Shown here in pieces: positions 1 through 8,037 of a stretch of 64,000 nt of DNA. A program made the translations under genes and the position numbers. The notes beneath the pieces are model-generated. The model saw only the letters and a list, made by a program, of their open reading frames with translations. It had not been told where the DNA came from and made no database searches. Source of the stretch: G963665925 sp963676345 (GTDB lineage: Bacteria > Bacillota > Clostridia > Peptostreptococcales > Acidaminobacteraceae); NCBI GenBank assembly GCA_963676345.2, contig CAXXTS010000005.1:62001-126000 (forward strand), written 5' to 3'. The number at the start of each line of letters is the position of its first letter. The stretch's first letter is position 1.

Positions 1-410
1 ATAGTCCTGATTCGATCCAGATACTTGTCAATGGCACTCTTTTCTGCAGGGAAGTTCCGGTGCAGGACTTGGCGGACCCGTTCATACCCGTGCGGCAGGC
101 AGATTTGTTTCCCCTGTTTTTCAAAACGGAAGCAGTCGCAGCCATCCTGATTAAAAGGGATTTTGACCAGATCAGGACCGATACCCAGATGTTTGAAATA
201 AATATCGAGAGGATCGCCGTCCCCCAGTCCTCCGATAAGGTGGATTCCGGTTTCGAAATGTATTCCTTTCCGGCTGAAGCCACGCACTGTTGGGCCGGGC
301 TGGGAAAAGGCTTCCACCAGCGCGACTTTATGTCCCTGTTTTGCCAGCAGCAGGGCCGATGTCATTCCGGAAATTCCCCCGCCCACAACAATTTGATCGT
401 ATTCAGTCAT
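1..410 (-). CDS. NAD(P)/FAD-dependent oxidoreductase, phytoene-desaturase-like (3' end outside window)
   Basis: The reading frame starts at the ATG at 410 and is open to the window edge, so only about 136 N-terminal residues are visible. It opens with an FAD dinucleotide-binding motif (IVVGGGISGM, residues 7-16) followed by a beta-strand ending in an acidic residue (VALVEA), and a GIHFETGIHLIGG segment typical of the carotene desaturase/amine oxidase-like flavoprotein fold. Its ATG overlaps the stop of the upstream ketosynthase by one base (TGATG), so the two are probably translationally coupled. Together with the ketosynthase and ketoreductase it suggests a flavoprotein that oxidises or desaturates a fatty-acid-like or polyene product; that role is inferred from context. 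The substrate cannot be read from this fragment. Confidence 0.8.
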   Translation of the reverse strand, partial: MTEYDQIVVGGGISGMTSALLLAKQGHKVALVEAFSQPGPTVRGFSRKGIHFETGIHLIGGLGDGDPLDIYFKHLGIGPDLVKIPFNQDGCDCFRFEKQGKQICLPHGYERVRQVLHRNFPAEKSAIDKYLDRIRT

Positions 411-1624
411 CAGAATTCAAGGAGAAGGCAGGAGTTGGTTCCGCCGAAGCCAGCGGAATTGAGCAGGGCTTTTCGCGGAGGCTGGCTGTCGGTTTCTGTG
501 AGGATGTTCAGTCCGGCAGTATCATCGTCCCCAGCCGTGAAATTGATATTCGAAGCGGTGAACCCGTTACGGTTCATGATTGTGGTATAGACTATCTGAC
601 TTGCCCCGGACATCCACAATTCATGTCCGGTCATGGATTTAGTGGAGGAAATGCGCGGTGAATTTTCTCTGAACAGGGTTTTGATGTTGGCTGCTTCTGC
701 CCTGTCTCCTGCCGGGGTGGATGTGGCGTGGGCGCAGATATAGTCTATGTCCGCTGGGGTCAGTCCGGCCTGTTTGAGTGCCTTGGCTCCGGCCCTTGCC
801 AGACCGTCCCTGCCGGGAACTGAAATATGTTCCCCGTCTGAGGAAAAACCGTAGCCGCTGACCGTACCCAGAATTTTGGCTCCGCGTTTTTCAGCGATAT
901 CGTAACGTTCCAGCATAATGGCTGCTGCACCTCCGCTGGGAACCAGTCCGTCGCGGTCCTTATCAAAGGGGCGGCTGGCTTGAGCGGGAGTGGCTGTACG
1001 GGAGGAGAAGGCTCCCAATCCGTCAAAACTGCACATGGACTGCCAGTTGAGTTCCTGCGCTCCTCCGCAGATTATTCTCTCCTGCTGCCCGGAAGCGATG
1101 AGATTGAAGGCCTGCCCTACGGCATGCCCTCCACTGGAGCAGGCTGAACTTATGGTCCAGGCCGCACCGCGGGTCTGGAAAAGCGTATTCAGGTTCATGG
1201 TTACGCAAGAGGTCATGGAACGGAAAACAGCGCCGCTGCCGATGAGCGAAGTTTCGCCCCTTTCTTTGAGCAACTGCACCTGATCAAGGGCGGCAATACA
1301 GCTGGAGTCACAACCGAAAATAAGCCCGCTTTCATCATTATGAAGATTTTCTTCTGCCAGCCCGGACTGATCCAGAGCCTGCTTTGCGGCTGCGTATGCC
1401 TGTACCGCGAAGTCGGGCATGGTTTTTCGTTGCTTGCGGGAGAGCCACTTTTTGGGATTGAAGTCTTTGATGGTCCCGGTCAGCGGACTGTCGAATCCAA
1501 GTTTGACCCGTTCTTCGTCAACTTCAATGCCCGAATATCCATTTCGAAGTGCATCGGCAATGGATTCTAAGTCAGATCCAAGAACTGAAACAGCTCCGAT
1601 TCCGGTAATGGCCACTTTATACAA
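410..1624 (-). CDS. beta-ketoacyl-ACP synthase, FabF (KAS II) type
   Basis: 404 residues, the usual length for FabF-type condensing enzymes. The Cys-His-His catalytic triad is visible: Cys162 in SSACSSGG, His299 in AHATSTPAGD and His334 in the STKSMTGH motif. It should condense an acyl thioester with malonyl-ACP in the cytoplasm. The start is TTG (1624), preceded by GGAGAT; no better in-frame start lies nearby. It sits 18 bp behind the ketoreductase gene and overlaps the flavoprotein gene by one base, so the three form an operon. The neighbours (a dedicated FabG and an FAD oxidase, with no other fatty acid genes visible) suggest a specialised lipid or polyene pathway rather than housekeeping synthesis. 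This is inference; the rest of the cluster is off the left edge. Confidence 0.88.
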   Translation of the reverse strand: MYKVAITGIGAVSVLGSDLESIADALRNGYSGIEVDEERVKLGFDSPLTGTIKDFNPKKWLSRKQRKTMPDFAVQAYAAAKQALDQSGLAEENLHNDESGLIFGCDSSCIAALDQVQLLKERGETSLIGSGAVFRSMTSCVTMNLNTLFQTRGAAWTISSACSSGGHAVGQAFNLIASGQQERIICGGAQELNWQSMCSFDGLGAFSSRTATPAQASRPFDKDRDGLVPSGGAAAIMLERYDIAEKRGAKILGTVSGYGFSSDGEHISVPGRDGLARAGAKALKQAGLTPADIDYICAHATSTPAGDRAEAANIKTLFRENSPRISSTKSMTGHELWMSGASQIVYTTIMNRNGFTASNINFTAGDDDTAGLNILTETDSQPPRKALLNSAGFGGTNSCLLLEF

Positions 1625-1642
1625 GGAATGATCTCCGTAATA

Positions 1643-2365
1643 TTAGGTGTGGATTCCGCCGTTAACAGCAATGGTCTGGCCGGTGATATAGGAGGCTTTG
1701 TCCGAGCAGAGAAAAGAAACCACTCCGGCGACTTCCTGCGGGCTGCCCAGCCTTTTCAGTGGAATTTGGTTTTTGATCTGATCCACGGGCAGTTCTGCCA
1801 CCATGTCCGTTTCAATGAATCCGGGGGTAACGGCATTGACCAGAATGTTGCGCTTGGCAACCTCCACGGCCAGCGAGCGGGTGGCTCCGATTAGTCCGGC
1901 TTTGGCGGCGGAGTAGTTTGTCTGTCCTGCAACGCCTGTTTCGCCAGAGGTGGAAGCGATATTAATGATTCGTCCGGTCCGTTTGCGCAACATGCGTGAA
2001 ACTACAGGCTTGGTCACATTGAAAAAACCGCTTAGATGGACCTGAAGAACTTTGTTCCAATCTTCGGAGGACATCATCATCATGATGGAGTCGCGCGCGA
2101 AGCCTGCATTGTTGACCACTATATAGGGAACTTCATTCTGAAGCAGCGGGGAAAGAGTCTTTTCCACCTCTTCTTCATTGGTAACGTCAAATTTAAGCAG
2201 GGTGCATTCGCGGCCTTTTTCTCTGATTGCAGCAGCAGTTTTTTCCGCGCCTGCGTCATCACTGCGGTAATTGAGCCAGATGTTGTAGCCGTCTTCAGCC
2301 AGTTGCAGGGCGATGGCTGCGCCGATACCTTTGCTGGCTCCGGTGATTAAAGCAATTTGTGACAT
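1643..2365 (-). CDS. 3-oxoacyl-ACP reductase, FabG-like SDR
   Basis: 240 residues, classical short-chain dehydrogenase. The cofactor loop TGASKGIG is at residues 8-15, the structural NNAG motif at 85-88, and the catalytic residues are Ser138, Tyr151 and Lys155 (YSAAK). The C-terminal TGQTIAVNGG is typical of FabG. It should reduce 3-ketoacyl-ACP with NADPH after the condensation by the downstream ketosynthase. It is the first gene of the three-gene minus-strand operon. A GC hairpin followed by T residues lies only about 20 bp upstream of its start, so transcription may be attenuated there or start immediately after it. The strings of Met at 95-98 (SIMMMM) are unusual but do not touch catalytic positions. 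Confidence 0.88.
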   Translation of the reverse strand: MSQIALITGASKGIGAAIALQLAEDGYNIWLNYRSDDAGAEKTAAAIREKGRECTLLKFDVTNEEEVEKTLSPLLQNEVPYIVVNNAGFARDSIMMMMSSEDWNKVLQVHLSGFFNVTKPVVSRMLRKRTGRIINIASTSGETGVAGQTNYSAAKAGLIGATRSLAVEVAKRNILVNAVTPGFIETDMVAELPVDQIKNQIPLKRLGSPQEVAGVVSFLCSDKASYITGQTIAVNGGIHT

Positions 2366-2382
2366 TGTAATCAGCCTAATGC

Positions 2383-2405
2383 AAAAAGGGGCTCAAAGCC
2401 CCCTT
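2383..2405 (-). terminator. Rho-independent terminator or attenuator in the leader of the fabG-like gene
   Basis: On the minus strand a GGGGC/GCCCC stem with a 5-nt loop is followed by TTTTT. It lies between the lipoprotein gene (ends 2555) and the FabG-like start (2365). It could end the upstream transcript or attenuate the ketoreductase operon. Confidence 0.55.
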
Positions 2406-2444
2406 CAGAGTGCTGAGAGAAAACGGTCTGCAACTGGCTGCAAA

Positions 2445-2492
2445 CAATATTGAACCGCATGAATGCCTATTCATCGTTTGAATATTGTTTTT
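2445..2492. repeat. Interrupted palindrome in the intergenic region
   Basis: Nested inverted repeat: outer arms CAATATT (2445-2451) and AATATTG (2481-2487), inner arms ATGAAT (2459-2464) and ATTCAT (2469-2474) around a GCCT loop, followed on the plus strand by TTTTT. It could be a regulator-binding site or an RNA hairpin. No family is recognised. Confidence 0.4.
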
Positions 2493-2554
2493 CGCCCTGA
2501 AGACGGCTCAGTCTCACCAGTCTGTGTAATTTGCTAATGGATTAGGAGTTAATT

Positions 2555-2728
2555 TTATATGTTGTCTTCTTGGGAATTTCTACCATCGTCATAGCCCTTT
2601 TTGAACTCTCCGGGCATTTCCTTGACTTCCTTGACTGCCTGTCCTGTGGCCTTTCCTATTTTGGCACAGCCAAGGGACGAAATCATGAGTGCTGCAATGA
2701 TCAGTGCAGCGGCAATTCTGGTGATCAT
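2555..2728 (-). CDS. Small predicted lipoprotein
   Basis: 57 residues when started at the ATG at 2728, which has GGAGGAG at good spacing; a longer frame from 2758 lacks such a site. A short hydrophobic signal (AAALIIAALMISSLG) ends in a lipobox with Cys at about residue 21, followed by a polar, lysine-rich mature part (about 37 residues) ending in GYDDGRNSQEDNI. It resembles entericidin-like or other tiny membrane lipoproteins, but no function is claimed. It stands alone between the diguanylate cyclase and the ketoreductase operon. Confidence 0.6.
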   Translation of the reverse strand: MITRIAAALIIAALMISSLGCAKIGKATGQAVKEVKEMPGEFKKGYDDGRNSQEDNI

Positions 2729-2794
2729 ATCTCCTCCAGCATGTTTTTCTGTTGTCATTTACTAATCCGGTCTTTTGGAAAAAGTCAATTTGTA

Positions 2795-4279
2795 TCACAG
2801 GGCACAGCCGGAGAGCACTGCCAGCCTGTTACGTCCCCTTTGTTTGGCTTCGTACAGGGCAGCATCGGCAGTTTCAATTATCCGGGCGGGGGTGGTCAGC
2901 TTTCCGTTGCTGACAGCAAGCCCGATACTGATAGTCAGCCAGTGGGTTTTTCCATCATGTTCAAAAGGTGATGATTCTACCGTTCTGATCAATCTCTCCC
3001 CGATGGCTGTGGCTGTACGCTGATCGGTTTTAGGAAGGATTAAAGCGAATTCATCTCCTCCCAGGCGGGCCAACAGGTCGTCGCCGCGCAGTTGGTCTTC
3101 CAGCACTTTAGTCAGATGGCAGAGCCCTTTGTCTCCGGTGGGGTGCCCGTATGTGTCATTCAGTTTTTTAAAGTGGTCGATATCAAAGAAAAGCAGGGAG
3201 AAAGGCGTCCGTTCGCTTACGGAAAAATCAATATATTCCTGCAGGCGGTGCTCAAACAGTCGACGGTTGGTCACCCCTGTTAATGGATCTGTGACAGCTT
3301 CTTCCCGCAGGCGCTGTTCTTCTCGTTTGCGCTTGCGGATGTCTATAAGGATTCCGGCCAGCTGTTCAGGTTTGCCGTCCTCTCCGCTACGCAGGTTCCC
3401 GATAAGTTCCACCCAGCGCAGGTCACCGCAATCTGTAAATAAACGCATGTCAAAGCGGAAAACATTTTTCCGGTTGCCTTGCAGGTATTGCCGGGCAGCG
3501 GCAAGCAGGGGACGGCGGTCATCCGGGTGGATCAGGTGCAGAGCCTTATGCAGCGAAAAGCGGATGTTGTCCGTTGGGACCGGAACGGAATAGAGAAGCT
3601 CCGGTGAGCACCATATCTGTCCGGTTTTGAAGTCGAATTCCCAGACGCTGCTGTCTGTCAATTGTTTGAGAATGCTGAACTGCCTGCGTTTAGCGCTGAG
3701 TCTGTCGCGCAGCACTGCATTTGAAATAAGGTATCCGGCAGTTTTGAGCAGGGCTATTTCTTCATCCGACCAGTCGTAGGCTCGTTCACAGTCGTCAAAG
3801 CCCAGAGTTCCCCACCACTGATCTTCCACCATGATGGAAATTGTAAGCATGGATTTTATTTTCTGTACTTCAAGGGTATCCCTCAGCCAGCCCGGTTCGA
3901 TCCGGTTGGTGACCATCTTCTGCCATTCCCCGCGTTGTCTGCTCCAGACAGTTTCCCGGTATTCCGGGCGGTTTATCTTGTTAGTGAACATGCTGAACAT
4001 GGGCATGCCCAGCTGTTTGTAGCGCGGGGCCGAAGCCCATTCAAAGGTGTAATTCTGAGTTATGTGCGTGTCTGTGACTTCAATGGTCTGGAAGATCCAG
4101 ACCCTACTCACACCTGTAGCCCGGCCGAGGGCCTCAAGCAGGTCGTTCACCCCGTCGGGCCATCCTTTTCCTGTGGTCAGCTCTTCGGCACTTCGGGCAA
4201 TTGCCGAAAGTACTGCGGCATTTGATCCCTCTTCGTAGGAGCTGCCGATATTTTTAAAATTCCCCGTTTTGATCCCCAT
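2795..4279 (-). CDS. GAF-PAS-GGDEF diguanylate cyclase
   Basis: 494 residues, no transmembrane segment, so cytoplasmic. An N-terminal GAF-like sensor occupies about residues 15-195 (DQWWGTLGFDDCERAYDWSDEEIALLKTA is typical GAF sequence), then a PAS/PAC domain (about 205-320), then the GGDEF catalytic domain (about 335-490) with an intact GGDEF signature near residue 406. It should make cyclic di-GMP from two GTP in response to a ligand or redox signal sensed by GAF/PAS. No RxxD inhibitory site was located with certainty. It lies 114 bp downstream of the hybrid kinase on the same strand and may be co-transcribed. Confidence 0.88.
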   Translation of the reverse strand: MGIKTGNFKNIGSSYEEGSNAAVLSAIARSAEELTTGKGWPDGVNDLLEALGRATGVSRVWIFQTIEVTDTHITQNYTFEWASAPRYKQLGMPMFSMFTNKINRPEYRETVWSRQRGEWQKMVTNRIEPGWLRDTLEVQKIKSMLTISIMVEDQWWGTLGFDDCERAYDWSDEEIALLKTAGYLISNAVLRDRLSAKRRQFSILKQLTDSSVWEFDFKTGQIWCSPELLYSVPVPTDNIRFSLHKALHLIHPDDRRPLLAAARQYLQGNRKNVFRFDMRLFTDCGDLRWVELIGNLRSGEDGKPEQLAGILIDIRKRKREEQRLREEAVTDPLTGVTNRRLFEHRLQEYIDFSVSERTPFSLLFFDIDHFKKLNDTYGHPTGDKGLCHLTKVLEDQLRGDDLLARLGGDEFALILPKTDQRTATAIGERLIRTVESSPFEHDGKTHWLTISIGLAVSNGKLTTPARIIETADAALYEAKQRGRNRLAVLSGCAL

Positions 4280-4393
4280 AAAAATCCATATGTTATTCAG
4301 ACAGGTTGTTAAGGTTGTCGTATGTATGCTTGTTGAGAAGAATTCGAGATTAAATGATATGACATTCGCTGGGTATTATGGTGGGTGTGCTTG

Positions 4394-6709
4394 TTATACC
4401 GAGCTAAGCTGCAGTGTTTTCAGGATTATCTTACGAAGTTCGTTTTCTTCTACAGGTTTGGCAATATAATCGTCCATACCTTTTTGCAGAAATTGTTCCC
4501 GGTCCCCTTTCATGGCGAAAGCGGTAATAGCAATGATGGGGATACGCTTGTTATGTGCCCCCGCCTCACCCATCCTGATAGCCAGAGTCGATTCCGTACC
4601 GCTCATAACAGGCATATTGATATCCATAAGTACCAGGTTGAAGTCTTCATAGAGTAATTTGTCGAGTACCTGCTGCCCGTCTGTGACTGTTTCCACATTG
4701 AATCCGAGTTGTTCAAGAAATAGTTTGATATAAAGCCTGTTGACCTTTTCGTCTTCAGCCACAAGGATTCGGTAGTCCGAGTAAGAGGACTTGGCTTTCG
4801 GGGAGTTTTCTTTTGTTTCAGGAAGCAGAGTTTCGTGTTGAGGGATATTAAACGGAATTGAAACATTGAAGCAGGTTCCTTCGCCTGCCGTGCTTTCGAC
4901 AGAAATGCTGCCGTTCATCAGTTCGGTCAGCTTTTTGCAAATGGATAACCCCAGTCCGGCTCCCTGATACTGGCGGGTGCTGCCATGGCTGACCTGAGAA
5001 AAGGACTGAAACAGCTTGTGCATTTTCTCTTTCGGAATTCCTACTCCGGTATCTTCCACTGTGAAGAGCAGCTGGCATTGCTCAGATTTATAATGCGGTA
5101 GTACCGTTGCATCAATGCAGACATGCCCCTTATGGGTGAACTTGAGTGCGTTACCTACCAGATTGGTCAGGATCTGCTGCAGGCGTGCCGGGTCCCCGAT
5201 AACGGTCCGGGGGAGGTCCGGAGCAAGTCTGAGCATGAGTTCTACTCCTGAATGACGGGAAGTAATTTCAAAAAGTTCAAAGACATGCCTTATCTCTTCT
5301 TCAGGGTTGAATTCTTTGTAGTTGAGGGTCAGTTTCCCCGCTTCAACCTGGGCCAGATCGAGAATATCGGACAGAACATTGTTCAGTCTTTTGGAGGCCT
5401 GCATTGCCGCGTTGACATATTCGCCCTGTTTGGCTGAAGTGGATTCTATACCAATGAGTTGCAGCATGCCCATGATGCCATTGAGCGGAGTGCGTATCTC
5501 ATGGCTCATATTAGCCAGAAATTCTGATTTGGTTCTGCTGGCGGCCTCGGCCCGAGTCTTTTCTTCTTCGACTTTGTTCAAAGCCTCCTTAAGTTCTGTT
5601 ACATCTCGAACAATACCTTCCACCTTGGAGGGGGACCCATCTTCATAAAAGGGGACATTGCTTTGCTGCAGCCATTTGCTTCGGCCATAGCGGTCAATTA
5701 TCCGGTACTCCACAATGGGGGACATTTTACCGCAGGCCATATCAAGCCATTGCTGGTGAATAAAGTCCGCAAAGTCAGGATGAATCAGATCAAAGAAAAA
5801 TTGTGAATTGTTATAGAATGTTCCTGGAGGATATCCGGTAATTTCAAGGCAGGCCGGGCTTACATATTCAAATTTTTTGTCCGGTATGGAAAAGCGGTAG
5901 ATAAGGTCTTTGGAATTTTCGGCAATGGTCTTGAAACGGGATTCTGTCCTTGCCAATTCAACTTCCATTTTTCTGTGGTCGGTAATGTCCTCCAGTGAAG
6001 CTATCACTTCAGTTGGGTTGCCTTTGTTTACCGGGTTGAATATGGCGCGGATATAACTAGTCTTATTGCCTGTTACAGAAGTATATATGTCTTGATATAC
6101 GGAGGTTTCACCTTCCACCGCCTTTTTTACGGCGGCACGCATTTTGCGGGTGCTATGCTTGATCGAATTGAAGCCGATGAGCTTTTTCTTATCGGACCCC
6201 ATGAGCTTCACAAATTTCTGGTTACAGTCGATAATGGTTCCTGTGTTATCAAAGCGGATCATTGCATGAGGTGAGTGCTCAAAAATAAGCCGGTGGCGCT
6301 GCTCACTGTCCCGCATCTGTTTTTCTATTGCCTTACGTTGGCTGATGTCCCGCAGGGCGGTTATGTGAAGTTCTCTGTCATCCTCAATAATTATTTTTTC
6401 CTGTATCTCGCATGGAAAAGTTGTTCCGTCTTTGCGAAGCGCGGTTACTTCGTATGCCTTTTCAATGTTGGCGCTAATCTTTTTGATAACCTTTTCACGG
6501 TCTTCCGGGATGACCCATTCTGTGTCTGACTTTCCTATTGCTTCTTCTAATGTATAGCCGAACATATGTTCCGCAGTTTTGTTCTGATCAAGGCAGATGC
6601 CATCCTCGGAAATTAAAATGGACTCAAAAGTCGCATCTGAAAGCCTGCGATTGCGTTTCTCACTGTCGTAAAGATTTTTTTTTGATTTTTGGTGTCTTAC
6701 GGCTTTCAT
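4394..6709 (-). CDS. PAS-rich hybrid sensor histidine kinase/response regulator
   Basis: 771 residues without membrane segments. Three PAS domains occupy roughly residues 20-120, 135-245 and 255-375, a HisKA domain follows with the phospho-accepting His near residue 401 (NMSHEIRTP), then an HATPase_c domain with G boxes (DTGVGIP, GAGLGLSI), and finally a receiver domain (about 640-765) with VLMDINMP carrying the phosphorylatable Asp and a C-terminal KPV lysine. The architecture is a soluble ArcB/BarA-like phosphorelay kinase without an Hpt domain, so a separate Hpt protein should accept the phosphate. The signal is unknown. The neighbouring diguanylate cyclase suggests, without proving, a link to cyclic-di-GMP control. 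Confidence 0.9.
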   Translation of the reverse strand: MKAVRHQKSKKNLYDSEKRNRRLSDATFESILISEDGICLDQNKTAEHMFGYTLEEAIGKSDTEWVIPEDREKVIKKISANIEKAYEVTALRKDGTTFPCEIQEKIIIEDDRELHITALRDISQRKAIEKQMRDSEQRHRLIFEHSPHAMIRFDNTGTIIDCNQKFVKLMGSDKKKLIGFNSIKHSTRKMRAAVKKAVEGETSVYQDIYTSVTGNKTSYIRAIFNPVNKGNPTEVIASLEDITDHRKMEVELARTESRFKTIAENSKDLIYRFSIPDKKFEYVSPACLEITGYPPGTFYNNSQFFFDLIHPDFADFIHQQWLDMACGKMSPIVEYRIIDRYGRSKWLQQSNVPFYEDGSPSKVEGIVRDVTELKEALNKVEEEKTRAEAASRTKSEFLANMSHEIRTPLNGIMGMLQLIGIESTSAKQGEYVNAAMQASKRLNNVLSDILDLAQVEAGKLTLNYKEFNPEEEIRHVFELFEITSRHSGVELMLRLAPDLPRTVIGDPARLQQILTNLVGNALKFTHKGHVCIDATVLPHYKSEQCQLLFTVEDTGVGIPKEKMHKLFQSFSQVSHGSTRQYQGAGLGLSICKKLTELMNGSISVESTAGEGTCFNVSIPFNIPQHETLLPETKENSPKAKSSYSDYRILVAEDEKVNRLYIKLFLEQLGFNVETVTDGQQVLDKLLYEDFNLVLMDINMPVMSGTESTLAIRMGEAGAHNKRIPIIAITAFAMKGDREQFLQKGMDDYIAKPVEENELRKIILKTLQLSSV

Positions 6710-6811
6710 CTGTTCTCCGACAATATATTATTGGACAACCGAAAATAAAAACAAAATGTACAGTACATAAAAAAGAATGTCTTGTGAATTGTTGTCTGCT
6801 ATCAGTCAGTA

Positions 6812-6848
6812 AAAAGGCCGCAGCAGATTTTATTCTGCTGCGGCCTTT
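6812..6848. terminator. Bidirectional Rho-independent terminator
   Basis: Perfect 14-bp stem AAAGGCCGCAGCAG/CTGCTGCGGCCTTT around an AT-rich loop, flanked by A and T runs. It ends the minus-strand transcript of the 6869-7705 genes. Confidence 0.85.
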
Positions 6849-6868
6849 ATCGTGGAAATTTATGGGGG

Positions 6869-7141
6869 TTACCAGTTGTCTTCGCTGTATTGCCAGCTCA
6901 TGTCATCCAGCTCTATATCCATAATTTTTATATAAATGTTCTCTTCCGTTTCTCTGATCGAAACATCAGCTTTTATCCAGCGGTCCATGTATTCGCTCAG
7001 ACTGCGTCCACGTGAGTCCGGCTCGACAATATACTCTTCCTCACTGTCTACCAGAATCGCAATGTCAAACCTGTCTTCTGCTTCACCGCTATATGGAACC
7101 ACCTGTCCGTATATCGTGTCTTCATATTCTTCTGTTGACAC
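6869..7141 (-). CDS. Small acidic hypothetical protein
   Basis: 90 residues, strongly acidic (many Glu/Asp), no signal or membrane segment, no motif recognised. The sequence alternates predicted beta-strands (FDIAILV, EEYIVEP, IYIKIMDIEL) and ends in a Trp-containing tail (SWQYSEDNW). It lies 18 bp behind the acetyltransferase gene and just before a strong terminator, so it is probably the second gene of a two-gene transcript. The function is unknown. Confidence 0.55.
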   Translation of the reverse strand: MSTEEYEDTIYGQVVPYSGEAEDRFDIAILVDSEEEYIVEPDSRGRSLSEYMDRWIKADVSIRETEENIYIKIMDIELDDMSWQYSEDNW

Positions 7142-7159
7142 AGTTTTTCTCCAGTATGA

Positions 7160-7705
7160 TTAATTTTGCAGTAATTTTTTAGCGTAGACGGCGTTTCCTT
7201 TTTCAGGGATGAAAAAACGGTAGTGGCGGTTCTGCCTGCTGAATCCTGTTGCCTGCAGGAAGTTTTCGGAATTCTCATGAGCACGTGAGTCAGGCACTTC
7301 GCAAAAAATAGTGCTTCCATCCGCGGCTGAAATCTGACGTTCGATTTCATCAACCAGAGCGGCTCCGATGCCGATATTCCTGAACTCCTCATCCACAGCG
7401 ACAAGGTACAACTCATAGCAGTCTTCCATGTCGGCAATGGTGCCGAAGTATGCAAACCCGCATAGAGGCTGCTCATCTCCATTAACAACATGAGCTCTTA
7501 TAAATGTACTGAACGGGAGACTGGTATTGTATGCTTCTTCCCAGACACTCTGTTCGAGCATTTCAAGTTTTTCCTGCGGAATAGTCTGGCAGCAGGCGGC
7601 CAGTTCCAGTATCTCTTCGGTATCTTCCGGATTCAGTCCAATACTGAGTTTAAGCTGCAGTTCTGTTTCAACAGGTTCTGCACCATGCTCATTTTCGAAA
7701 GGCAT
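7160..7705 (-). CDS. GNAT-family N-acetyltransferase
   Basis: 181 residues. The acetyl-CoA-binding motif A is visible as EEFRNIGIGAALVDEIE (about residues 105-121), preceded by a YELYLVAVDE strand and followed by a GFSRQNRHYRF beta-strand near the end, as in GNAT enzymes. It should transfer an acetyl group to an unidentified amine. The first 35 residues are acidic and not part of the core fold. It is first in a probable operon with the 90-residue acidic protein. Confidence 0.75.
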   Translation of the reverse strand: MPFENEHGAEPVETELQLKLSIGLNPEDTEEILELAACCQTIPQEKLEMLEQSVWEEAYNTSLPFSTFIRAHVVNGDEQPLCGFAYFGTIADMEDCYELYLVAVDEEFRNIGIGAALVDEIERQISAADGSTIFCEVPDSRAHENSENFLQATGFSRQNRHYRFFIPEKGNAVYAKKLLQN

Positions 7706-8037
7706 TTGTTGTTCCTCACTTCATTCTGATCAAATACAAAGCGGAGACCACAATAAATGTTTACGCTTTGCAGTCTGCGAATGCAGGCTGTCTATTTAAA
7801 GCATGGAGTGTGCCAGATATAATGCATTGAAATAAAAGGGTATATTTGTGTATTTGCGGCTAAATAGGAACTGCAGGTTCCTGTTTGTCGGTGTTCAGGG
7901 GGTTGTTTGTAAGGCCGATTTGTCCGTAATTAGCCGTAACTGGCTAAAAACAACTTGAAATTGCGAAAATTAGGGGCAATGCCTTTGGGTGTAATGCAGA
8001 ATCGGGAGTTCCTTTTCTTGAAATGAGTTCGGAACTA
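7706..8037. other. Gene-free intergenic stretch
   Basis: 332 bp between the acetyltransferase start and the end of the sigma-54 activator gene. The only structure seen is a short inverted repeat TTAGCC-N6-GGCTAA at 7930-7947. Nothing else is recognised; it should contain the promoter for the acetyltransferase. Confidence 0.5.

Noticed and set aside
60..661. Plus-strand open frames at the left edge
   Set aside because: They are shadows of the minus-strand flavoprotein and ketosynthase genes.
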